A DNA stretch of 32,601 bases from Bacteroidales bacterium. GTDB lineage: Bacteria > Bacteroidota > Bacteroidia > Bacteroidales > UBA932. Location: NCBI GenBank assembly GCA_024401865.1, contig JAKSKI010000015.1:1-32601 (forward strand), in the 5' to 3' direction. Shown piece by piece: positions 16,846 to 23,643 of the stretch (position 1 is its first letter; each line of letters starts with the position of its first letter). The notes under the pieces are model-generated. The model worked only from the letters and a program-made list of their open reading frames with translations, was not told where the DNA came from and did not search any database. Position numbers and translations under genes: made by a program.

Positions 16846-17591
16846 CGCTGCCCGGGATTCTCCGCTCGATGGCGGACCTTTGTCTGCCACGTTGCTGCAC
16901 GGTCTGCGGCAGACCGCTTATGATGGAGGAGGATGTCATTTGCCTTCCCTGTCTGGCAGACCTTCCGGTGACAGGTTTCGCACGGATGTCTCACAATCCT
17001 ATGGCGGATGCCTTGAATGAGCGCATAGGCAGAATGTACCCCGATGAGGGGGGAATTCCCTACTGCTATGCCGCAGCCCTGCTGTATTACAGCAACGAAT
17101 CCCCTTACCGCCAGATTCCCCGGAAACTCAAATATGGAGGAGATTTCCGGGAAGGGTCTTATTTCGCACGTATGCTGGGAAGGGAACTGGCTTCTTCCCG
17201 TCAGTTCGCGGACGTGGACACGGTTGTTCCCGTCCCCCTCCATTGGAAGAGGAAGAGGGAAAGGGGCTACAATCAGGCTGAACTGATAGCCGCAGAAGTG
17301 GCCGCAGCCCTTCCTTTCGCCACGCTCGACAAGACCCTGCTTGAAAGAACCAGATTCACGTCCACACAAACAGCCCTGAAGACAGAAGCCAAGGAGTCCA
17401 ATGTCAGAGGAGCCTTCAAATGCAGAAGGAGCAGGACAGGCACCGTACCCCGGCACATCCTCATTGTGGATGACGTATTCACTTCAGGAGCCACCTCCGG
17501 GGAGTGCTTCCGAGCCCTTTATGACAAATATGGCGGCGGAACAAGATTTTCCGTCGCCACATTGTCGTTTGTACACAATGACAACGCCTAA
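16839..17591 (+). CDS. ComF-family phosphoribosyltransferase-like protein
   Basis: A protein of about 250 residues with the ComF layout: an N-terminal double CxxC zinc-binding region (CTVC and CLPC, about residues 20-39), the mid-protein VPVPLHWKRKRERGYNQAELIA segment (about residues 129-150), and a C-terminal PRPP-binding loop ILIVDDVFTSGAT (about residues 208-220). ComF proteins assist DNA uptake in naturally competent bacteria, but homologues are widespread and their reaction is unsettled. I placed the start at GTG 16839, overlapping the upstream stop by 7 bp, because it restores the usual LPGILRSMADLCLPRCC lead-in; ATG 16869 is the alternative. The gene ends convergently on the PP2C gene with a 4-bp overlap. 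Confidence 0.88.
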   Translation: MLTLPGILRSMADLCLPRCCTVCGRPLMMEEDVICLPCLADLPVTGFARMSHNPMADALNERIGRMYPDEGGIPYCYAAALLYYSNESPYRQIPRKLKYGGDFREGSYFARMLGRELASSRQFADVDTVVPVPLHWKRKRERGYNQAELIAAEVAAALPFATLDKTLLERTRFTSTQTALKTEAKESNVRGAFKCRRSRTGTVPRHILIVDDVFTSGATSGECFRALYDKYGGGTRFSVATLSFVHNDNA

Positions 17592-19492
17592 TTGTACCTG
17601 ATGGTCATAATGGTGATGTCATCATTCTGCTCGTTGCCGTCAGTATACTGCTTGACGGTGTCGTAGAGGTTCTTGCAGGCTTCTTCCGCTTCAGGGCAGA
17701 CCTTCACGGCTGATGTGGCCCAGTCGAGCAGTCTCTGCTCTCCGAACTGGTCTTTGTCGGCCCTTTCAGCTTCGGTGACTCCATCGGTGTAGAGCACGAG
17801 CTTGCTACCCTTCCTCAAAGTGCAGGTCTCAAGCACATAGGGGAATCCTTCAAACAGGCCTGCAGCTATATTGGGCTTGGGTTTCATAAATGAAGCCTCG
17901 CCTTCGGGAGTTACCGTCACTATCGGATTGTGACCGCCGTTGCAATACTGCAATTCTCCTGTCTCAAGGTCAAGACGGCCCACGAACAGGGTCACGAACA
18001 GACCTGTGGTATTGCCTTCCGCAAGGGCGTCGTTCATCTTGCTCATAACCTCGTTCATAGGCAGGCCCATCCTGGTGATGAAACGGAAACTGGCCCTTGT
18101 GATAGCCATTATCAGTGATGCCGGAATACCCTTGCCGGACACATCACCCACAGCAAAATAGAGAATATTGTCCTTGATGAAGAAGTCATAGAGGTCTCCG
18201 CCGACTTCCTTTGCGGGAAGAACCATTGCGTAGAGTCCCACCCTGTCCGTATTGAGGAAGTCTGTCGGAAGCATTGACATCTGAATCTTGCTTGCGATAT
18301 TGATTTCACTGATGAACTTCTGCTTCTCGGAAGTTGTAACCTGGAGTTCCCTGATGTAGTCCTTGAGGGATTTCTGCATATATTCGAACGAATTCCTGAG
18401 CTGTTTGAGCTCATCCTCGCTCCTGATTTCGGGCAACTGCGCATCGAAGTCTCCCTTGGCTATCCTGATGACCGAATCGGAGAATTCGGACAGAGGCTTG
18501 GTAAGCCTGCGTATCATATAATAGGACAGCAGGAACATTGTGATGACGCCGAGCAGTCCTATCAGTATCATAAAGATATTCATTCGTGCCGCGCGGGATA
18601 GCACATCCTTGTAATCGCAAGAGATATATGTCTTCCAACCGTTGGAGAGAGGTGCATATACGGCAAATGATACCTTATTGCCTACCGAGTACTCCATAGC
18701 GCCTGTCTCCCCCCTGCTCAGGGCTTCGGCAAGCAGCAATACGTTATTGTCGGCGCCGGAGGCATAGTACATGGTGGAGAACACAGTCTCGCCGCTCAGG
18801 TCAATGCCGCTGCTGTTGGATATGAAGGCCCCGCTGCGGCTGACAAGGATGATGTTGGAATTGGGATAGGGCTTGATGTCGGCAAGCAGTTTCTCTATCC
18901 AGTCCAGCGAGATGTCGGCCGTCATGACCGCAATCACTTCTCCATTCTCTCCGTAGATAGGATAACTGTATGTGGACAGCAGTTCCTGAGCGCCTCCCTC
19001 ATCAAAATAAGGCTCGCTCCAACAGTCTTTCCCCATAAGGAAAGGTATCTGGAACCAGTCCATATAGAAATAGTCGTACTGGGCGCTGCCCAATTGCTTG
19101 GAAAGGATTCCTCCTTCTCCGTCCTGATACGAATAGGGGCTGAAATAATACTTGCCCTTGAAGACCTTCTTATCAAAGGCGATGGCGCTTCCTATAATAT
19201 TGGGATTCTCCTCGACTATCTGGTGCGTGATGTGATAAAGGTACTGTTCGTCATCAAGATTCTCCTTTACGAGCCAGGCTCTGGCCTGGACGTTCATTTC
19301 GACTTCCAGAAGAGTCTTCTCTATCTTTGCGATGGATGCATCACGCAGATTCTCCGCTGACTTGACTGCCTCTTCCGCAACTATTGTGTAGGACAGTACC
19401 ATTGCCGTTCCGATGGCAAGTATGAATATTATGGACGAGATGCCCACAATACCCAGACTCAAACGCGTGGAAAATGAATGTATCCTCTTCAT
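17588..19492 (-). CDS. Membrane sensor with SpoIIE/RsbU-type PP2C serine phosphatase domain
   Basis: A 634-residue inner-membrane protein. TM1 (about residues 11-38) and TM2 (about 303-328) flank a 265-residue periplasmic sensor region resembling a Cache domain. A HAMP linker follows (about 328-380), then a SpoIIE/RsbU-type PP2C domain (about 395-634). Its metal ligands appear intact: GGDLYD (Asp433, Asp436), GDVSGKG (449-455), TDGVTEA (569-575) and NDDITIM (623-629). Such phosphatases dephosphorylate STAS antagonists in partner-switching systems, and a STAS gene lies three genes upstream. The ATG overlaps the binding-protein stop (ATGA, 19489-19492). The ligand is unknown. Confidence 0.93.
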   Translation of the reverse strand: MKRIHSFSTRLSLGIVGISSIIFILAIGTAMVLSYTIVAEEAVKSAENLRDASIAKIEKTLLEVEMNVQARAWLVKENLDDEQYLYHITHQIVEENPNIIGSAIAFDKKVFKGKYYFSPYSYQDGEGGILSKQLGSAQYDYFYMDWFQIPFLMGKDCWSEPYFDEGGAQELLSTYSYPIYGENGEVIAVMTADISLDWIEKLLADIKPYPNSNIILVSRSGAFISNSSGIDLSGETVFSTMYYASGADNNVLLLAEALSRGETGAMEYSVGNKVSFAVYAPLSNGWKTYISCDYKDVLSRAARMNIFMILIGLLGVITMFLLSYYMIRRLTKPLSEFSDSVIRIAKGDFDAQLPEIRSEDELKQLRNSFEYMQKSLKDYIRELQVTTSEKQKFISEINIASKIQMSMLPTDFLNTDRVGLYAMVLPAKEVGGDLYDFFIKDNILYFAVGDVSGKGIPASLIMAITRASFRFITRMGLPMNEVMSKMNDALAEGNTTGLFVTLFVGRLDLETGELQYCNGGHNPIVTVTPEGEASFMKPKPNIAAGLFEGFPYVLETCTLRKGSKLVLYTDGVTEAERADKDQFGEQRLLDWATSAVKVCPEAEEACKNLYDTVKQYTDGNEQNDDITIMTIRYN

Positions 19493-20433
19493 CGTATGAT
19501 ATCGTTATATTCAACTTCCTCCGTGATGTACCCAACGTCTTCCAGCGCTTTGACTATGGACTTGAACACCTTGGGCTTGACGGGGGCGAAATCTATCCTG
19601 CCGCTGATTTTGTTCTGCTGAAGAGCGATGTACGCATCGAGCATACGCCTCTGCGTCTCCCTGTTGGTGTTGATGTTGGCCGCCTTTATGTACTTCCAGG
19701 TGATATCGAGTGTCTCATCCCTGTGGGTCCTTGCATAAACCCATCCGCGCTTAGATGCCTTGATGAACTTGTCAATCACGTCCTTGTGGGAATTGTAGTA
19801 GTCCTCCATAACATAAAGGCCGTCTTCAGGACACTCGTACCCGAAATCGGAGAAGAAGAGAATCTGGTCTTCGGGGATTTTGCCTATGGCCAGTTCCAGA
19901 GCTATGAGTTCGCTGTAGGAGTAGCAAAGGGTGGCGTCCACAGCCCCATAGACATACATACCGATGCCGTTGAGGAACGGCACCCAGTCAATGTGGATAT
20001 TGTTGTACGTCTCAAGCATCTCGCAGAAATCGGAGAACCCAACCTTCCACCTGCCAATCTTCAGTCCGTCCATTTCAACGGGACTGCTGATGGGTTTGCG
20101 GGACACACAGCACAGGCCGCTCTCCTGGGTGGTCTGGAACACATTCAAAATCCTGGCTCCGTCAGCCCGGGCTATTATGCCCTGTATCAACTGAAAACCG
20201 GCTATCTGAACCGAGCCCGACTTGAGCATATCCATCGAGCTCACGGACGAATTGATTCCCGGATGCTTTATCTCTACATCCAGGCCCTCCTCAGCGAAGA
20301 AACCCTTCTCACAGGCCACGTAGAATCCGGCGAACTGAGCCTGCGGAGTCCACTGCGGGGCGAAAGTAACCTTCTGAGCGTACAGACTGCAGGCACACAA
20401 TGCCGCAGCCAAAAGCGCTGTCAATCTTTTCAT
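19489..20433 (-). CDS. Periplasmic substrate-binding protein, NMT1/THI5-like
   Basis: A 314-residue exported protein with an N-terminal signal (MKRL, then a hydrophobic core). It can be read either as SPase I cleavage after LYA (residue 19) or as an unusual lipobox L-C-A-C with Cys15. The mature part has the NMT1/THI5 (ThiY-like) pattern: WTPQAQFAGFYVACEKGFFAEEGLDVEI (residues 28-55), then GSVQIAGF and a two-lobed fold. Family members bind thiamine pyrimidines, riboflavin-like compounds, sulfonates or nitrate; the ligand here cannot be assigned. No ABC permease or ATPase gene lies nearby. The gene overlaps both the tyrosine phosphatase upstream and the sensor phosphatase downstream by 4 bp, which suggests it may present a ligand to the sensor rather than feed a transporter. 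Confidence 0.87.
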   Translation of the reverse strand: MKRLTALLAAALCACSLYAQKVTFAPQWTPQAQFAGFYVACEKGFFAEEGLDVEIKHPGINSSVSSMDMLKSGSVQIAGFQLIQGIIARADGARILNVFQTTQESGLCCVSRKPISSPVEMDGLKIGRWKVGFSDFCEMLETYNNIHIDWVPFLNGIGMYVYGAVDATLCYSYSELIALELAIGKIPEDQILFFSDFGYECPEDGLYVMEDYYNSHKDVIDKFIKASKRGWVYARTHRDETLDITWKYIKAANINTNRETQRRMLDAYIALQQNKISGRIDFAPVKPKVFKSIVKALEDVGYITEEVEYNDIIR

Positions 20434-21233
20434 TCGGTATATCTTTGACGTAATATCTTCATATCATCTTCGGACAGGCACAATATGTCCGTGAGGAAGT
20501 TCATAAGTGAGCCGTACCTGCTTTCGACCAGGTCGAGAGCCTGTCCGAAGTAGTCGGGATTGACACCTACGAACGTACGTATTGCAGCCCTCTCGTCTTC
20601 AGTACGGACCATAGAACAATAGCGGTCGACCTCCTCCCTGTAGAACTCGTTGGATATTCCGAAATCCTCCATTACGAGTTTCCTGTCAGCGCCGAGAGCC
20701 GTCAGCAGCAGGGCAGCTCCCAATCCCGTCCTGTCCTTGCCCTGCGAGCAGTGCCAGTACACCGCTCCGGATTCGGTATTCACGATGTTCTGGAGGAAAC
20801 CTGCATACTGCATCTGGGTGAAGTCGGAAGTCACCATTTCGACGTACATCGACCTTGCCACTTCCTGCACCTTCTTCTGCCAGGCATTCTTGACAAGCCA
20901 ACCACCAAGGTCCACGTATGCTTCCGCAGGCAGGGCGAGGCCTTCCATCGCCTGGCTCGCTTCATTGAAAGCGGGCATCCATATGTTGAGAGCCCCGTCT
21001 ATCTGCTTGTCCGGCTCCCGCTTGACCTCCATACTGGTACGGAAGTCAAACACTTTGGAAAGGTGGTACACCTCCCGCAGTTTCCGGACGTCTTCGTCCG
21101 AAATCCTGTGGAAAGCACCGCCCCTGAGCAACAGTCCGCGTTTTATCACCCTTCCGTCAGGAAGTCTGTACCCCCCGAATTCACGGGCGTTGATAACACT
21201 GTCAAGACCTATGCTCTGAGTGGCAAAATTCAT
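20430..21233 (-). CDS. IphP-type tyrosine/serine (dual-specificity) protein phosphatase
   Basis: A 267-residue protein without signal peptide or membrane segment. The N-terminal NAREFGGYRLPDG (residues 15-27) is the family hallmark, and the P-loop HCSQGKDRTG places catalytic Cys162 and Arg168 in the Cx5R arrangement. Some relatives (for example mycobacterial PtpB and Listeria LipA) also act on phosphoinositides, so a protein substrate is not certain. The ATG directly abuts the STAS stop (0 bp) and its stop overlaps the binding-protein start by 4 bp. A tyrosine phosphatase is not a usual part of an Rsb-type module. Confidence 0.92.
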   Translation of the reverse strand: MNFATQSIGLDSVINAREFGGYRLPDGRVIKRGLLLRGGAFHRISDEDVRKLREVYHLSKVFDFRTSMEVKREPDKQIDGALNIWMPAFNEASQAMEGLALPAEAYVDLGGWLVKNAWQKKVQEVARSMYVEMVTSDFTQMQYAGFLQNIVNTESGAVYWHCSQGKDRTGLGAALLLTALGADRKLVMEDFGISNEFYREEVDRYCSMVRTEDERAAIRTFVGVNPDYFGQALDLVESRYGSLMNFLTDILCLSEDDMKILRQRYTE

Positions 21234-21536
21234 TTAGACTATCTTGATGATGTTGGAGAATCCCGTGATGTCAAAGACCTCCTTCACCTGGGGCTTCATA
21301 TTGGTCATAACCATTGAGCCTCCTTTGGAAGACACGGATTTCTGGAGCATGAGGAAGAGACGGAGACCCTGGCTGGAGGTATATTCCATATCAGTGCAGT
21401 CGAGTTCGATATCGGGATTGGAATCTTCCATCAGAGGAGTGATGTCTGTCTGGAACTGATCTGCATTGGTGGTATCAAGCCTGCCAGACAAGGTGACGAG
21501 TGTCTTTGCGCCGTCTTTGGTAATGTTAACGTTCAT
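21234..21536 (-). CDS. STAS-domain protein, anti-anti-sigma (SpoIIAA/RsbV-like)
   Basis: A 100-residue single STAS domain. The conserved turn D-C-T-D-M-E-Y-T-S-S-Q-G-L-R (residues 46-59) carries Ser54/Ser55, the region phosphorylated by the partner kinase in SpoIIAA and RsbV; the exact residue cannot be fixed by eye. In partner switching the unphosphorylated form captures the anti-sigma ATPase, and a PP2C phosphatase restores that form. The ATPase gene lies 9 bp upstream and a suitable phosphatase is encoded further along the run. Whether a sigma factor is involved is not known. Confidence 0.93.
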   Translation of the reverse strand: MNVNITKDGAKTLVTLSGRLDTTNADQFQTDITPLMEDSNPDIELDCTDMEYTSSQGLRLFLMLQKSVSSKGGSMVMTNMKPQVKEVFDITGFSNIIKIV

Positions 21537-21545
21537 AGTTTATTG

Positions 21546-21938
21546 TTAGTTTAATTTTTTAACCATTGTGAATACATTCTTGCCGTTCTCGAAATGATAG
21601 TCGAGCGAGTCCATCATCTGCTTGCAGAGGAATATGCCGAGTCCGCCTATCTTCCTCTCCTCAAGAGGAGCGTTGATGTCGGGTTCGGGATTGGAAAGGG
21701 GGTCGAACTCGACACCTCCGTCCTGAAAGACAATCTTGAGCACGTCGGTGGACCCGTCCACACTCACGTCCACCCAGGTCGAACCGGAATAGTCGAGGAT
21801 ATTCTCCTCAACCTCTTCGACGCAGAGTCGGATTTTGAACTTCAGGTCTTCGGAAAGTCCTTCGACCTCGGGGCAGTTCATTACTGATTCGATAATCTCA
21901 GCATTACGCCCTTCAATTGGATCAAATTTCTTTTTCAT
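21546..21938 (-). CDS. RsbW/SpoIIAB-like serine kinase ATPase (GHKL fold)
   Basis: A 130-residue HATPase_c-type protein. The N box is seen in CVEEVEENILDYS (Glu42 to Asn47 region), the G1 box in FQDGGVEFDP (about residues 71-80), and the G2 box in GGLGIFLCKQMMD (about residues 97-109), which together form the Bergerat ATP pocket. Relatives bind either a sigma factor or a STAS antagonist and phosphorylate the latter. Length and single-domain form fit RsbW/SpoIIAB rather than a histidine kinase. It lies 20 bp after the HD gene and 9 bp before the STAS gene. The partner is probably the adjacent STAS protein; the output target is not encoded here. Confidence 0.9.
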   Translation of the reverse strand: MKKKFDPIEGRNAEIIESVMNCPEVEGLSEDLKFKIRLCVEEVEENILDYSGSTWVDVSVDGSTDVLKIVFQDGGVEFDPLSNPEPDINAPLEERKIGGLGIFLCKQMMDSLDYHFENGKNVFTMVKKLN

Positions 21939-21958
21939 ACGCTATACTGATTCTGTAA

Positions 21959-22537
21959 TTATGCAAAAACCTTGTCTATAAGGAACACGAATTCTGCATA
22001 CGCCTCCTTGTCGGACAGTTCCGACAGAGACGCGGCAAGTCCCCTATAGTGCCATTCGTGATCGGCACGCCCGCCTGGAGCGTGGAAGAGATCCCACAGT
22101 TTGTCCCCCTGTGCGTGGTAATCCCTGGCGATAGCCCTCATATTGGAGAGTTTGTCACCGAGAGCTACCATCTTGGCTTCGATCGGAGCCGCGGCAAGTC
22201 TGTCAATAGCGGCCTGCTTGCGCGAACGCCAGCTGTCAGCCTCGCTGACTCCCGCAGTCATCTCATCGGACTCGGACTTCACGATCGAAGCCACCCTGTC
22301 TCCAAACCCGGCCCTTATCTGCTCTATGGTAACTTCAGTGTCCTCGACGGTGTCGTGGAGGGCTGCGGCGGCCAGCAGTTCGGGGTCATTTGTCATTGTA
22401 GCAACTATTTCCATAGCCTCAAGCACGTGTATGACATAGGGGAAACCCTTGCCCCTGCGCTCAGTGTTCGAGTGGGCATCGACGGCAAACTTGATTGCCC
22501 TGTCGACGAATGAGGTATCAAGATATTTATTCGCCAT
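21959..22537 (-). CDS. Stand-alone HD-domain alarmone hydrolase (SAH, SpoT/MESH1-like)
   Basis: A 192-residue single-domain HD protein. Metal ligands of the Rel/SpoT hydrolase fold are all present: His37 in FPYVIHVLEAM, His61-Asp62 in the motif LHDTVEDTEVT, and Asp128 in LGDKLSNMRAI; the catalytic Glu65-Asp66 (ED) pair is intact. The first part RRGKGFPY matches the family lead-in. Stand-alone members remove pyrophosphate from ppGpp or related alarmones. Its 5' end overlaps the synthetase gene by 11 bp, so the pair is very probably co-translated. Some such pairs act as toxin and antitoxin, but housekeeping alarmone control is equally possible. Confidence 0.92.
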   Translation of the reverse strand: MANKYLDTSFVDRAIKFAVDAHSNTERRGKGFPYVIHVLEAMEIVATMTNDPELLAAAALHDTVEDTEVTIEQIRAGFGDRVASIVKSESDEMTAGVSEADSWRSRKQAAIDRLAAAPIEAKMVALGDKLSNMRAIARDYHAQGDKLWDLFHAPGGRADHEWHYRGLAASLSELSDKEAYAEFVFLIDKVFA

Positions 22538-23642
22538 TTTCTAACATGAAAGGTAATTGTTTGGCTGTCTGAAGTATGCGCTCGGCTCTCTCGGCATTGT
22601 AATCGGACGAACCGCCAAGCAGGTCGAACATATGTTTGAGTCCGCCTGCACCGCCCTTGTTCTTGAGGATGGTTACAACGCAAAGATCCTGGATGGCAAC
22701 AGTGGATGAAATGATATCCAGATCCGTGTTGCCAATCTGATACACTGCCAGCGTGTATGCATCCTCACTGTTGTCCTTTATCATCCGGTCGACGTCTCCA
22801 AGACTCTTGAACTGCAGATGGTTGAGGACGGCAAGATAGGGTAGTATCGAGGACTCGTGAACCTCGGCCTGATTGATTGCCGCAATCCTCTTGACAAGTT
22901 TGTCGAAAGGCCTGAGGTTGAGGAAACTCTTGAACGAATCTCCGTTGAGGGGCACGTCATCGAACCGTCCGCTGGCCACGAGATTCTGTACCTGACGCCG
23001 GTAGTCGTTGATGTTGGTGCGTATGAGACTGAACTGCTCATCCGCAAGTTCAAGCATACCCGCGAGCCTGTTGAGATTGCGGAGATACTCCTTGGGGACC
23101 TCGACCCCCGACTTGTATCCCGTGTCGTGGTACATTGTCGCCCAGACGTGCTGAAGCGCGGTACGCATCTGAATCTCCACCCTTATCGTGTTGATTTCGG
23201 GATGCATCGGGTCATGATGGAGAGACTTCGGTATGCGGCAGATGTAGTGGAGCGAATTGTAACCGAAACTGTCAAGTTCGTGCATCTTGCGCTTGTCCAC
23301 GCTGTTGGCCCAGTCTACGTCGAAGATACGGTCGACCAGGGCGGATATCTTGTCCACCTCGTCGGAATAGAATGTGATGATTCTGGCTCCGACTATGTCG
23401 GTTATATCCTCAAGCGTGGCATATTTGCTGCCCTTGATCTCAAGTTTGCCCGCAAGGCTTTTCTCTGTCTTGATCCTGGTCTCGATGGCATTGAGATAGA
23501 TTCCGTTGGATTCTATGCTCTCCTTGAGCTTGTCATAAACTATGTCCCGTATGATTTCGAATACGGGCAGATTGTCGCGATACTCCTCGAGTATCATCGT
23601 ACAATGCAGGTCCAAGCCGTATTTTTCGAGTCCTTCTGCCAT
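22527..23642 (-). CDS. Small alarmone synthetase-type RelA/SpoT-domain protein with C-terminal extension
   Basis: A 371-residue protein. The synthetase core (about residues 25-180) has the RelA/SpoT features IETRIKTEKSLAGKLEIKG (residues 53-71), DIVGAR (82-87), FGYNSLHYI (126-134) and the EIQMRT motif (156-161, catalytic Glu156). It should make (p)ppGpp or a relative from ATP and a guanine or adenine nucleotide. No HD hydrolase, TGS or ACT domain is fused. Residues from about 205 to 371 form a helical, unassigned region, making it longer than most small synthetases (about 200-260 residues). The ATG at 23642 is 1 bp after the esterase stop, with only weak ribosome-site similarity upstream. I saw no TAnnTTTG box just before it. 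Confidence 0.88.
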   Translation of the reverse strand: MAEGLEKYGLDLHCTMILEEYRDNLPVFEIIRDIVYDKLKESIESNGIYLNAIETRIKTEKSLAGKLEIKGSKYATLEDITDIVGARIITFYSDEVDKISALVDRIFDVDWANSVDKRKMHELDSFGYNSLHYICRIPKSLHHDPMHPEINTIRVEIQMRTALQHVWATMYHDTGYKSGVEVPKEYLRNLNRLAGMLELADEQFSLIRTNINDYRRQVQNLVASGRFDDVPLNGDSFKSFLNLRPFDKLVKRIAAINQAEVHESSILPYLAVLNHLQFKSLGDVDRMIKDNSEDAYTLAVYQIGNTDLDIISSTVAIQDLCVVTILKNKGGAGGLKHMFDLLGGSSDYNAERAERILQTAKQLPFMLENGE

Positions 23643-23643
23643 A

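Noticed and set aside
21939..21990. Internal promoter before the RsbW-like ATPase gene
   Set aside because: A T-rich TTTTTG tract and a TATAG sequence occur, but no TAnnTTTG box at suitable spacing.
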